Source of the DNA: Bog-756 sp052326605
Lineage (GTDB): Bacteria; Actinomycetota; Acidimicrobiia; Acidimicrobiales; RAAP-2
NCBI GenBank assembly: GCA_052326605.1
Contig: JBKQMB010000001.1
Location: 3,833-67,832, forward strand
DNA: 64,000 bases
Direction: 5' to 3'
In this document: positions 8,029 to 16,648 of the stretch, piece by piece
How the letters are laid out: every line of letters begins with the position of its first letter
Position numbering within the stretch: the stretch's first letter is position 1
The notes under the pieces: model-generated
Told to the model about the DNA's origin: nothing
Seen by the model: the letters and a program-made list of their open reading frames with translations, nothing else
Databases searched by the model: none
Position numbers and translations under genes: made by a program

Positions 8029-10440
8029 TCAGACGCCCACCGTGCGGGTGCCCGGGATGACCGGGATGACCGGGATGCCCGGGGCCCGCCTGTCCTCCGG
8101 CCGAGCCACCGCTCCGGGATTCGAGAAGTGCCGGAGCCGTGCGCTGTTCCACACCACGAAGGCGGACGAGAACGCCATGGCGGCGCCGGCGATCAGGGGG
8201 TTGAGGAGCCCGCACGCCGCAAGTGGGATTGCCGCCACGTTGTAGGCGAACGCCCATGCCAGGTTGCCCCGGATCGTCTTCAGCGTCTGACGGGCCAGGG
8301 CGATGGCGGTGGCCACCACCCGGAGGTCGTCACGGACGATGATCAGGTCCGCGGCGTTGATGGCCACGTCGGTTCCCGATCCGACAGCCAGTCCGAGATC
8401 GGCACACACCAGCGCCGGACCGTCATTCACCCCGTCCCCGACCATGGCCACCGCATGACCCTCGCTCTGCAGGCGTCTGATCAGGGCGAACTTGTCCGCC
8501 GGCAACGCGCCGGCCACGACGTCACCGATTCCGATCGCCGCACCGACGGCGTGAGCGGTGGCCTCGTTGTCCCCGGTGAGCAGGATGCAGTGGAGCCCCA
8601 GCGCACGCAACTCCTGGACGGCGGCGGCCGCCGTGGGTCGCACCGTGTCGGCCACGGCCAGAGCGCCGACGACCTCACCGTCGCGACCGACGAGCACCGC
8701 GGTGCGACCGAGCGCTTCCCATTCCGCGCATCGAGCAGCGAGCGAGCCCGGGATACCCGTCTCGTGAGGGCCGAGAAGATCCAATCTCCCGATGGACACT
8801 GCGTGGCCCTCGATGACTCCCCTGGCACCGAGCCCGGGAAGGGAGACGAACTCGTCGACCGGGGGCAAGTCGCCGATCTCCTGCAGCGCTGCAGCGGTGA
8901 TCGCCCGGGCCAACAGGTGCTCGGAGGCCTGTTCCAACGCCCCCGCCCACCGTAGGAGTTCCGTCCGCGACACCCCGGGTGCTCCCTGGGCATCGGTGAC
9001 GGCCATGTCTCCCAGGGTGACGGTTCCGGTCTTGTCGAGCACCACTGTGTCGACCTGTTGCGAAGCCTCCAGTGCCTGATACCCCTTGAAGAAGATCCCC
9101 AGGCTGGCACCTCGTCCCGTGGCGACCAGAAGGGCGGTGGGCGTCGCCAATCCGAGTGCGCACGGGCAGGCGATGATCAGGACGGAGAGGGCGGCGCTGA
9201 AGGCCTGCTCTGAGGAGCCGCCCGCTAACAACCATGCGAAAAGGGTGACCAGTGCGATGACGAGGACGGCAGGGACGAAGATGCCCGAGATCCGATCGGC
9301 GAGCCTCTGCACCGCCGCTTTCTCGTTTTGAGCATCCTCCACCAGTCGCAGCATCTGGGCCAGCTGGGTGTCGGCGCCCACCTTGGTCGCCCGAATCACC
9401 AACCGGCCTCCGACCGAGACCGTGCCGCCCACCACCCGGTCGCCGGGCCCCACATCGAGCGGCAGCGACTCTCCGGTCATCAGGCTGCGGTCGATCGTGG
9501 ACTGCCCGGCCAGAACCTCGCCATCGGTGGCAAGGGTCTCGCCCGGGCGGGCGACGAACCGGTCGCCCACGGCGAGCTCACCCACGGGGATCCGATGCTC
9601 GCGACCCGTCGCATCGACCAGGGCCACGTCCTTGGCGCCCACTTCGGCGAGGGACCGCAGCGCATTTCCGGTCCGGCGTCGGGACCACGCTTCGAAGTAC
9701 CGGCCGGCGAGGAGGAACGTGGTGACTCCTGCGGCAACGTCCAGGTAGATGGCTCCGCCCGTCTGGTGGAAGATCACAAAGAGCGCCGACCGGGGGGTGG
9801 TCGCCGTGTCCCGCCAGAACATCGCGTAGAGCGACCAGCAGGTCGCCGAAAGAATGCCCAACGAGACCAGGGTGTCCATGGTCGAGGATCCGTGCCGGGC
9901 GCCGCGGATGGCCGCACGGTAGAACGGCCATGCCGCCCAGGTCAACACGGGTGCGGCCACAACGATCAGCAGCCACTGCCAACCGGAGAAGCGCATTGCC
10001 GGAAAGAGCCAGAAGATGATCGACAGGTCGCAGAGGGGCATGAACAAGAGGGCGGAGACAAGGAGCCGCCTCCCCAGAAAGCGAACCCGTCGGTCGGCCT
10101 CAGCTGCATCGTCGGGCGGGGCGAGGTCGGAGACGGGCTCCGCCGAATACCCGGCCCCTTCGATCTCGTCGACCAACCTCTGCATCGAAGTATCGGGCGG
10201 CAGGATGACCCGGGCCCGCTCGGACGCGTAGTTGACTTTCGCCTCCACGCCCTCGATGCCGTTCAGGCGACGTTGGATCAGGGCGGCGCAGGCACCACAG
10301 GTCATGCCGCCGATGGCGAGGGAGACCTCGGTGTCGCCTGCTGGCGGGACGGCGGTGCGCTGGGTGGAGGAAGTGATGGCGGGGTCCGGATCTGTCGGGG
10401 GATTCTGTGCGCCGCTGGTACGCCGGTGGTGCGCCGGCAC
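8029..10440 (-). CDS. copA: Copper-exporting P-type ATPase (CopA type)
   Basis: P1B-1 ATPase of 803 residues, the usual CopA length. It has one N-terminal HMA domain (GGMTCGAC, C48 and C51), about eight membrane segments, MTGES, the CPC motif C425-P-C427, D469 in LDKTGTVTLGD, GDNEAT and VAMVGDGVNDGPAL. The last membrane segments have the expected YN...N and MAFSS..VV.NS patterns. Numbering uses the GTG at 10440. The first 35 residues are Pro/Thr-rich, so a later start is possible. It is transcribed in the same direction as the oxidase genes that precede it, from which it is separated by about 180 bases holding a 12-base tandem repeat. Removing cytosolic Cu(I), or supplying it to oxidase assembly, are both plausible roles. 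Confidence 0.92.
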   Translation of the reverse strand: MPAHHRRTSGAQNPPTDPDPAITSSTQRTAVPPAGDTEVSLAIGGMTCGACAALIQRRLNGIEGVEAKVNYASERARVILPPDTSMQRLVDEIEGAGYSAEPVSDLAPPDDAAEADRRVRFLGRRLLVSALLFMPLCDLSIIFWLFPAMRFSGWQWLLIVVAAPVLTWAAWPFYRAAIRGARHGSSTMDTLVSLGILSATCWSLYAMFWRDTATTPRSALFVIFHQTGGAIYLDVAAGVTTFLLAGRYFEAWSRRRTGNALRSLAEVGAKDVALVDATGREHRIPVGELAVGDRFVARPGETLATDGEVLAGQSTIDRSLMTGESLPLDVGPGDRVVGGTVSVGGRLVIRATKVGADTQLAQMLRLVEDAQNEKAAVQRLADRISGIFVPAVLVIALVTLFAWLLAGGSSEQAFSAALSVLIIACPCALGLATPTALLVATGRGASLGIFFKGYQALEASQQVDTVVLDKTGTVTLGDMAVTDAQGAPGVSRTELLRWAGALEQASEHLLARAITAAALQEIGDLPPVDEFVSLPGLGARGVIEGHAVSIGRLDLLGPHETGIPGSLAARCAEWEALGRTAVLVGRDGEVVGALAVADTVRPTAAAAVQELRALGLHCILLTGDNEATAHAVGAAIGIGDVVAGALPADKFALIRRLQSEGHAVAMVGDGVNDGPALVCADLGLAVGSGTDVAINAADLIIVRDDLRVVATAIALARQTLKTIRGNLAWAFAYNVAAIPLAACGLLNPLIAGAAMAFSSAFVVWNSARLRHFSNPGAVARPEDRRAPGIPVIPVIPGTRTVGV

Positions 10441-10581
10441 GTCAACGGCGGGGCTCAGTCGGACAGTCTACGGAGGGCCCTCCGAGGGGTCCACCCGTTG
10501 TGCCGTCCCCGCTTGTCCGTCGAGACCGACAGAGGCTCGGGCGCAGGACAGCCATGCCGAGGCCCCCACGGCGCCTCGGGC

Positions 10582-10616
10582 GCCGCACGACGGGCCGCAC
10601 GACGGGCCGCACGACC
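10582..10616. repeat. 12-bp tandem repeat, about three copies
   Basis: Units of GCCGCACGACGG at 10582, 10594 and 10606 (last one incomplete), between copA and the oxidase subunit III gene. No function is evident. Confidence 0.7.
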
Positions 10617-10622
10617 CTCAAC

Positions 10623-11330
10623 CTAGGCGAAGAAGATACTGACCAGGGCCAGGATGCTCGCCGAGATGGCGATCCACGCCGCGAAGATCCGGATGACCCG
10701 TACCCGATACCACTTCCCGTCCTCATACCGGCCCATGCGCGCCCGGTTCCACAGTCCGAACCCGATGAACGACAACAGGATGGCGTGGACCAGGGTCGAC
10801 CCCATGAAGAACTCGTAGGTCGACGCATAGACGCCATCGATGGTGGTGAAGGGGAGCGCCTGGAACTGATAGAACCCCAACGCGATGGCGGCCAGGAGGG
10901 CCACGAAGGCCAGGCCGGCCACACCTCCGATGACGCTGCGGCTGTCGCGATTGCGCGCCGATCGCTCAGCCGCCCAGATGAGCAGTGCGGCGACGATGAT
11001 AAGGACCGCGACACCTACCGAATACCAGCCGTTCGCCTTCGGCACCGGCTGGGTGATCGGGTTGCCGAGACCGTCGGTACACGGATTGGCTTTGGAGCAT
11101 GCGGTGCCTCGCCACAGGCCGTTGACGTTCAACGCCCGGAGGTAGAACCAGGTGAAGAGCTCCAGGATGAGGAAGAGGGCGTCGCCGGCGATGAATATCC
11201 ACAGCGCGAGGCGCTCCTTGTGGTCGCGCTGTTCGGCCGTCTCGTGGTGCCCGCCTGCGTTCTCGGCCTGGGATTCGTGGCCGGCGCCGTCGTCGTGGGA
11301 GCCGTCGTGCTCGACGGTGGTGATGGCCAT
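10623..11330 (-). CDS. ctaE: Cytochrome c oxidase subunit III
   Basis: Membrane subunit of the aa3-type heme-copper oxidase, 235 residues, five hydrophobic segments. Typical features are LALWIFIAGDALFLILELFTWFYL (first helix of the actinobacterial form, residues about 43-66) and TYEFFMGSTLVHAILLSFIGFGLW in the middle. The N-terminal 35 residues are His/Glu/Asp-rich and hydrophilic. The start codon overlaps the stop codon of subunit I (TGATG at 11332-11328), which indicates translational coupling. This is the module 1 copy; a more divergent copy lies at 35280-35954. Confidence 0.88.
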   Translation of the reverse strand: MAITTVEHDGSHDDGAGHESQAENAGGHHETAEQRDHKERLALWIFIAGDALFLILELFTWFYLRALNVNGLWRGTACSKANPCTDGLGNPITQPVPKANGWYSVGVAVLIIVAALLIWAAERSARNRDSRSVIGGVAGLAFVALLAAIALGFYQFQALPFTTIDGVYASTYEFFMGSTLVHAILLSFIGFGLWNRARMGRYEDGKWYRVRVIRIFAAWIAISASILALVSIFFA

Positions 11331-13282
11331 CAGACCTGACCTCCGGTGTCGGACTGCTCGCCGGAGCCGGCCGGCACCAGCTCAGGTTCGGGAGTCGCCC
11401 TCGGTTCGTTCTGCCCATCGGGCACCTGCTCGCCGTAGGTGTAGGGGTCCGACGTCACCACGGGATCGACCAGGAAGTTCTCCAGGGGCACCGGAGTGGG
11501 CACCTTCCACTCCAAGCTCTTGGCGTGCCAGGGGTTGGCGGGGGCCGGCTTCCCGTTGCGCCACGAGTGGATGATGGCGTACAGCAGCACGACCCACCCG
11601 ATCATCAGGAGGTAAGCGCCACCGGTCGCCATCTGGTTGGAGCGCAGGAAGATCGGGTCGTAGTAGGCCACCCGCCGGGGCATCCCCTGGAACCCCTCCC
11701 AGAACATCCCGATGTAGGTGATCTGGATCCCGATGGCGATGATCCAGAACGCCGTCTTGCCGATGCGCTCGTTGAGCATCTTGCCGGAGATCTTGGGGAA
11801 CCAGTAGCACAGCGCCGCCGTGGCGGCGATCATCGCCCCACCCAGCAGGGTGTAGTGGAAGTGGGCGGTCACGAACATGTCGCCGTGGAAGAACTGGTCG
11901 GCGGGCACGTCGGACAGATAGATGCCGGTGACACCACCGATGATGAAGTTCCACAGGAAGAGGTAGACGAAGTACATGGGCAGTCGCGTCCAGATACTCC
12001 CCTTCCACAACGTCCCGATGACGCTCAGGAAGATGATGCCGGTGGGTATCGAGATGAGCTCGGTGGTGAGCATGAAGGGCCCGGCCAGATCCGGGGCCCA
12101 GCCCGTCGTGAACATGTGGTGGGCCCACACCATGATCGACAGGGCGGCGATGGCCACGAACGACGCCACGACCACCTTGTAGGCGAAGACGGGCTTGCGG
12201 GCGAACGTGCTTCCCACCTCGAGCATGGCGGCCACCGGCGGGAGGAGGATCACATAGACCTCGGGGTGGCCCATGATCCAGAAGATGTTCTCGTACAGCC
12301 ACCCGGAGCCCCCCTGGGCGGCCACGAAGAACGAGGTCCCCACTGCCCGGTCGGTGATCATCATGGTCATGACCAGGAGGAACGCGGGCATGGCGTAGAG
12401 GCCGAGGGCGCTTCCGATCATGGACCCCCAGGTGAAGATGGGCAGCCGCCCCATGGTCATGCCCTTTGCCCGCATCGTGATGAGCGTGACGATGGTGTTG
12501 ACGCCGGCCACGGTGACCGAGACCACGAAGGTGATGATCGTCAATGCGAAGGCGTCCATGGCCGGAGGGGCCTGGACGCTGAGCGGTGCGTAGGTGGTCC
12601 ATCCGGCGTCCACGCCGCCGAGGAAGAACGTGGCCAGCAGGCAGGGGACGGCGGACACCACGACCCAGAAGCTCATGGCATTGAGCCTCGGGAAGGCCAT
12701 GTCCTTGGCCCCGATCATGATGGGCATGATGAAGTTGGTGAAGGGGCCGGTCACCATGATGATGGTGGCGATGATCATGACCATGCCGTGGATGGTGACG
12801 ATCGAGTTGTACGTGTTCGGATCGAGGAAGCTCGAATGCGGCGTGATCAGCTGGGTCCGGATCATCATGGCCAGCGCCCCGCCGACGCCGAAGAGCACGA
12901 ACACCAGCACCAGGTACTGGGTCCCGATCACCTTGTGGTCGGTGCAGAATTTCCAATACCGCTTGTTGCCCTGCCCCACGCCGGCGGAGTACAGCTCGTC
13001 CTCGTGGCTCTGGTCGTGTCCGAGCGCCCAGCGGATCGGAGCGTTGAAGGTCCCCATGCCGACGTTGAACCCGATCACCCAGCACGCCATGGTCACCGTG
13101 ACCACCATGTCGCTGCCCCAGTTCGAGCCCTGGAGCGTGGCGTGGGAGATCAGCCAGCCGAGAAATGCGAGGAGTATGCCGAAGCCGAGACCGGTCAGGA
13201 AGTTCTGCCGTTGGTAGAACCCCCCGGCCTTCGATCCGAGCGGTGTGTCCTCGAGGAGCCGTGGAGCCACGTCGGTTGTCAC
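11330..13282 (-). CDS. ctaD: Cytochrome c oxidase subunit I (module 1)
   Basis: Catalytic subunit of a heme-copper oxidase that reduces O2 and pumps protons; 650 residues, longer than the common form of about 550. The extra length is at the N-terminus, where two extra hydrophobic segments precede the RYWKFCTDHKVIG start of the conserved core. The CuB/Tyr crosslink motif is MGHPEVY (H339, E341, Y343), giving the A1-type glutamate. HHMFTTG carries the CuB histidines and HFHYTLLGG the heme histidines. The segment after HPEVY reads VILLPPVAAM, where most A1 enzymes have LPGFG, so this copy is divergent in that loop. Subunit II lies 85 bases upstream and subunit III overlaps downstream. Confidence 0.93.
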   Translation of the reverse strand: MTTDVAPRLLEDTPLGSKAGGFYQRQNFLTGLGFGILLAFLGWLISHATLQGSNWGSDMVVTVTMACWVIGFNVGMGTFNAPIRWALGHDQSHEDELYSAGVGQGNKRYWKFCTDHKVIGTQYLVLVFVLFGVGGALAMMIRTQLITPHSSFLDPNTYNSIVTIHGMVMIIATIIMVTGPFTNFIMPIMIGAKDMAFPRLNAMSFWVVVSAVPCLLATFFLGGVDAGWTTYAPLSVQAPPAMDAFALTIITFVVSVTVAGVNTIVTLITMRAKGMTMGRLPIFTWGSMIGSALGLYAMPAFLLVMTMMITDRAVGTSFFVAAQGGSGWLYENIFWIMGHPEVYVILLPPVAAMLEVGSTFARKPVFAYKVVVASFVAIAALSIMVWAHHMFTTGWAPDLAGPFMLTTELISIPTGIIFLSVIGTLWKGSIWTRLPMYFVYLFLWNFIIGGVTGIYLSDVPADQFFHGDMFVTAHFHYTLLGGAMIAATAALCYWFPKISGKMLNERIGKTAFWIIAIGIQITYIGMFWEGFQGMPRRVAYYDPIFLRSNQMATGGAYLLMIGWVVLLYAIIHSWRNGKPAPANPWHAKSLEWKVPTPVPLENFLVDPVVTSDPYTYGEQVPDGQNEPRATPEPELVPAGSGEQSDTGGQV

Positions 13283-13367
13283 GTTGGTGCCCTTTCGCTA
13301 CTGCGTCCCGCTGCGCTAGTCCTCATGCTGCGTTCGTTCATCGACACGTCGCCCACGGCCTGCCCGG

Positions 13368-14192
13368 CTACGAGTTGGTCGGGGTGGTCTGGGCGGTCTG
13401 ACTGGCCTGCGTGGCCGAGGCCCCCTGTGATTGAAGCCAGGTGGAGAATTGGGTCGGGGTCACCACCGCACCGGACGCATACATGAACGCGTGGTACAGG
13501 CCACAGAGCTGGCTGCACCGGACCGTGAAGCCACCCAGCTTGTTGGGAGTGGTACGGATGACGGTGACCTCACCGGGGTTGGCATCCACCTGGGTGCCGA
13601 GGCTGACCGGCCAGAACCCGTGGGTCACGTCCACCGAGGTGACGTTGAACTCGACCGGACGGTTCACGGGGAGCATCAACGTCCGTGACTCCACTCCGGT
13701 CCCAGGGTACGAGAACGTCCACAGCCATTGCTGGCCGGTCACGTTCACCTGGAGGGTGTTGGGGTGGGAGACCTGCTGGGAGCTCCACACGGCCAATCCC
13801 CACACCAGCAGCACGACCACCAGCACCGACGAGACCGTCAGCCACAGGACGGTCATCGGACCGTTGCCTCGCAGGGGCGGTCCGTCTTCGGGCGGCTCGT
13901 CCTGATTGCCCTTGTGACGCCAGGCGATCAGGCTGTAGACAGCCACCGCGTAGACGAAGGCGGCAACCGGGGCGGCGAGGACGGAGAACACCACCACGGT
14001 CCTGAACACATCGGTTCCGGTGCTGGCCATCAGCGTCGGCAGGATGTGATGGGGGAGGTAGAAGCTGAGCAGGAGACCGATGACCGTGAAGACCAGCCAG
14101 ATGATGAAGATCTTCCCGGCCGGCCGGGAGAAGAACGGCTTACCGTCCAGGATCGTGTGCTCTATCTCGTCTGCCTGTTCCTCAAACGACAT
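13368..14192 (-). CDS. ctaC: Cytochrome c oxidase subunit II with CuA site (module 1)
   Basis: Carries the CuA centre that accepts electrons from cytochrome c; 274 residues. Two membrane helices (about 27-49 and 61-88, with a third hydrophobic segment near 110-132) precede an exported cupredoxin domain. CuA ligands are visible: H in VDVTHGFWPV, then C226-x3-C230-x3-H234-x2-M237 in CSQLCGLYHAFM. There is no N-terminal lipobox. The tail is a Ser/Thr/Gln-rich linker. The start overlaps the preceding gene's end by 11 bases, so the cupredoxin-like gene upstream is in the same operon. Confidence 0.9.
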   Translation of the reverse strand: MSFEEQADEIEHTILDGKPFFSRPAGKIFIIWLVFTVIGLLLSFYLPHHILPTLMASTGTDVFRTVVVFSVLAAPVAAFVYAVAVYSLIAWRHKGNQDEPPEDGPPLRGNGPMTVLWLTVSSVLVVVLLVWGLAVWSSQQVSHPNTLQVNVTGQQWLWTFSYPGTGVESRTLMLPVNRPVEFNVTSVDVTHGFWPVSLGTQVDANPGEVTVIRTTPNKLGGFTVRCSQLCGLYHAFMYASGAVVTPTQFSTWLQSQGASATQASQTAQTTPTNS

Positions 14193-14931
14193 GTATGAAT
14201 CCTGACATGTACCCGTAGGCTCCCATCACTCCTCCGAAGCCGGCCACCATCGACCCGCAGGGGTACTCGCAGTTCCATGCGTAGACCCCCGTGCTGCCGG
14301 ACACGAAGCTGAACTGCACCACCACCGGTTGGTCGTTGTCCGTCTGATTGGTCCCGGCGGCCGTCTCCGCTGGCAGCGGGACATTCAGGAAGAACCCGGG
14401 ATCCGTCCCCGGTGTGCCCCGAACGGTGAAGGTGTGCCCGACGTTGTTCGGATCGACGGAACTCACCACTTTGCCGTTGACCGTCGCCACTCCCCCGACC
14501 GTGCCGCGCACCTTGGCGAACCAGGGACTGTTGAGTGCGCCGCCCGAGTCGTACTGGCGGACCGTGACCGTCACCAGTGCGTGGGCCGGTACCTGGAACT
14601 CATTGGTCATCCCGTAGGCGGGCCAGGAGGGGTTGCCGCTGGGGTGGATCGCCGCCCCGTTCACGCTGCCGGTCGAGTCCGGATAGGTCTGGAATCCGAG
14701 CGTCACGTGGGGCATGGCCACCCCGTTGACCACCGCGGTCCCGGCCGACTGGGCCACCTGAGTGCCGGAAGGCGACGTGTAGCTCTGGGACCAGAAGAAC
14801 GCTCCGACCCCGGCGACGGCGACCAGACCGACGACCAGGGTGAGGATCAACCCAACGGGACGAGCGCGGGCGGCCTCGTCCGACTGCTCGGTCGCCGTGG
14901 TCCGATCCGCCTGTTGATTCGTATCTGCCAC
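14182..14931 (-). CDS. Membrane-anchored cupredoxin-like protein with Cx3C site (module 1)
   Basis: Exported protein of 249 residues with one N-terminal membrane helix after about 25 residues. The GTG at 14931 is chosen for the GGAAG about 8 bases upstream; GTG at 14940 is the alternative. The beta domain has VPAHALVTVTVRQYDSG, GHTFTV (a typical first His-ligand strand) and the end YAWNCEYPCGSMVAGFGGVM...GYMSG. In ordinary cupredoxins this last region is YxYxCxxPGHxxxGMxG; here the His after Pro is Cys (C221-x2-P-C225), with Met at 242. The result is a His, Cys, Cys, Met ligand set. A paralog at 38917 has the same change. It lies in an operon directly before subunit II. Confidence 0.7.
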   Translation of the reverse strand: MADTNQQADRTTATEQSDEAARARPVGLILTLVVGLVAVAGVGAFFWSQSYTSPSGTQVAQSAGTAVVNGVAMPHVTLGFQTYPDSTGSVNGAAIHPSGNPSWPAYGMTNEFQVPAHALVTVTVRQYDSGGALNSPWFAKVRGTVGGVATVNGKVVSSVDPNNVGHTFTVRGTPGTDPGFFLNVPLPAETAAGTNQTDNDQPVVVQFSFVSGSTGVYAWNCEYPCGSMVAGFGGVMGAYGYMSGFIHVV

Positions 14932-15203
14932 GTTGTTCACTTCCGCTAGGCAGCCACCGGCGATTGCCGGCGCCTTTACGACCTTCTTACGGGATTGCCG
15001 CCAATTTCTTACTTGAAGGTGCCATAGCGGCAACCTGGGTCGGCACAGTAGCAACCCCTTCCGGCAATTGCTCGGACTTTCTGCCGAAGTCATCAAATGC
15101 CCTGATCCGACAGGTGATGGGACCCACCGGCTGCCACCGATTCGTCATGTGCCGCCAACGGGGGGCATCCACCGGGACCGGCCCACTTCGTTAGGGTGGG
15201 CGC

Positions 15204-15647
15204 GTGGCCCGGCCCCACCCCACCGGACAACCGACGCCGGACGAAGAGCCAGGTCGGCTGAGGGGTGCAGACGCCTTCCGCCTCCACCTCACCCTGGCCC
15301 TCGGTCTGGCCCTCTGCATCGGAGCCTTCGTCTTCGAGGTCATCCGTGCGCTCGACGGCAATACGCTGAGCTGGGCCTACGTCTTCGAATGGCCGATCTT
15401 CGCCGCATTCGCCATCTACATGTGGTGGAACCTCCTCCATGGTCGTCACGGTGGGCGCCCCGAATCGGACAAGTCCAAGAAGCGCGGTTCCGCCGAGGGG
15501 GACCAGGTGCACGACGCCGACCTCCAGGCGTGGAACCGCTACCTCGAGGAGATGGAGGCGACAGATGGCCCGGGGAGTCGGGAGGGACCCCGGTCCGGGA
15601 CGCCCGGCCTGCACCCGCCCGAGGGCGGCACACGGCGGACCGGTTGA
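15204..15647 (+). CDS. Small membrane protein with SWAYVFEWP motif (module 1 copy)
   Basis: Protein of 147 residues starting at GTG 15204. Two hydrophobic segments (about 27-47 and 57-77) flank the conserved NTLSWAYVFEWPIFA motif, followed by YMWWNLLHGRHGG. The C-terminal half is charged and ends in a low-complexity Gly/Pro-rich tail. A paralog at 44037-44435 shares RLHLTLA, the NELSWAYVFEWP block and YMWWNLLH. No reaction is known. Each copy lies beside one oxidase module; this one is divergent from the cupredoxin gene. Its stop codon lies within the first of two direct ACCGGTTGACCGGGG repeats. Confidence 0.65.
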   Translation: MARPHPTGQPTPDEEPGRLRGADAFRLHLTLALGLALCIGAFVFEVIRALDGNTLSWAYVFEWPIFAAFAIYMWWNLLHGRHGGRPESDKSKKRGSAEGDQVHDADLQAWNRYLEEMEATDGPGSREGPRSGTPGLHPPEGGTRRTG

Positions 15648-15686
15648 CCGGGGACCGGGGACCGGGTGAGAACCGGTTGACCGGGG
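15639..15686. repeat. Short direct repeat pair
   Basis: ACCGGTTGACCGGGG occurs at 15639-15653 and again at 15672-15686. The first copy contains the stop codon of the preceding gene. Confidence 0.7.
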
Positions 15687-15688
15687 GC

Positions 15689-15703
15689 CCGGGTGACACC
15701 CGG
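15689..15703. terminator. GC-rich stem-loop between convergent genes
   Basis: A perfect inverted repeat CCGGGT-GAC-ACCCGG lies between the convergent ends of the small membrane protein gene and ctaG. It could end transcription from both sides, but there is no T run, so the call is tentative. Confidence 0.35.
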
Positions 15704-15717
15704 ACCCGTCTGTCGGC

Positions 15718-16575
15718 TCAGGCCCGTCCGAGGGCCCGTTCGAACGAGGCCGACACGCCGCCTTCCTGCCCGTAGATGCGGTAGGCCACCAGCACCAGGG
15801 CCGGAATCGCCCAGAGATCGCCGCAGACCCAGAGGATGCCGGCCCCGAAGCGCTGGTCCCGCAGAGCGCCGGCCGATCCGTCCATCAGCACGTTCATCGT
15901 GTACCAGGGCGTCTTGGTGAAGATGGCCAACGCCATGGCCAGCACCAGCATCTCGAAGGCGGTGACCACGATGGCGATGATCTGCATCCCGGTGGAGCCG
16001 CGCGGAGCGCAGGGGTGGGATGGGAGGATGATCCGCCAGAACAGCAGGCCCGTAATGACGAAGCTGGGTGCCATCAACCAGTTCATCGCCCAGTCGTTCC
16101 AGGAGGCCCAGTTGTACACGGCGGGGATGTGCCACATGACCATCACTCCGTTGAAGAGGATGATGGCCCCCACGGGACCGGTGACCGCCCGGAGGGAGAA
16201 CCGCAGCCAGCCCAGGGACTTCGACCGGTAGTAGGCCGACAGCACCCGGCGGCGCCACTCCACGGGCAGGGCGAACAGCAACGGGACCAGCGGTCCACTG
16301 ATGATCAGCAGCGGGGGGAGGTAGAACATCTCCAGTACGTGGGTGACCATGTGGATGCTCAGCCACGCCATGGCCCAACGCTCGAGGGGGCCGGACACCA
16401 CCAGGATGAGACCGATCAGGCCGGCATAGAACACCCAGCTGCGTCGTCGGGTGGCCAGTCGGTGGGCCGGGGACTGGCGCACGCCGAGCCGTCGCACTCC
16501 CGCTTCGTGTGCGATGCCCACTGCCACGGCCAACAGCCCGACCGGAGTCACCTGCCATAACGGCGGGAGAGTCAT
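15718..16575 (-). CDS. ctaG: Cytochrome oxidase copper assembly protein of the CtaG (caa3) family
   Basis: Integral membrane protein of 285 residues with about seven hydrophobic segments. The family pattern is visible: HMVTHVLEMFYLPPLLIISGPLVPLLFALP, then NGVMVMWHIPAVYNWA, and FWRIILPSHPC. The paralog at 39809 aligns along the whole length (FFVHMIEHLLIAFYAP, FNVVMVVWHLPVLFD, FWLQIIPSHPF). CtaG proteins of this type help insert copper into the oxidase (family knowledge). It lies between the exported beta-propeller gene and the cupredoxin gene, as in the second module. Confidence 0.85.
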   Translation of the reverse strand: MTLPPLWQVTPVGLLAVAVGIAHEAGVRRLGVRQSPAHRLATRRRSWVFYAGLIGLILVVSGPLERWAMAWLSIHMVTHVLEMFYLPPLLIISGPLVPLLFALPVEWRRRVLSAYYRSKSLGWLRFSLRAVTGPVGAIILFNGVMVMWHIPAVYNWASWNDWAMNWLMAPSFVITGLLFWRIILPSHPCAPRGSTGMQIIAIVVTAFEMLVLAMALAIFTKTPWYTMNVLMDGSAGALRDQRFGAGILWVCGDLWAIPALVLVAYRIYGQEGGVSASFERALGRA

Positions 16576-16648
16576 GTGATCATCCTTCCACCGACCCGCT
16601 CATGCTACGTGTCCCAGGCCGGACCGGATCCGGCCCACCGGTCGGGGC

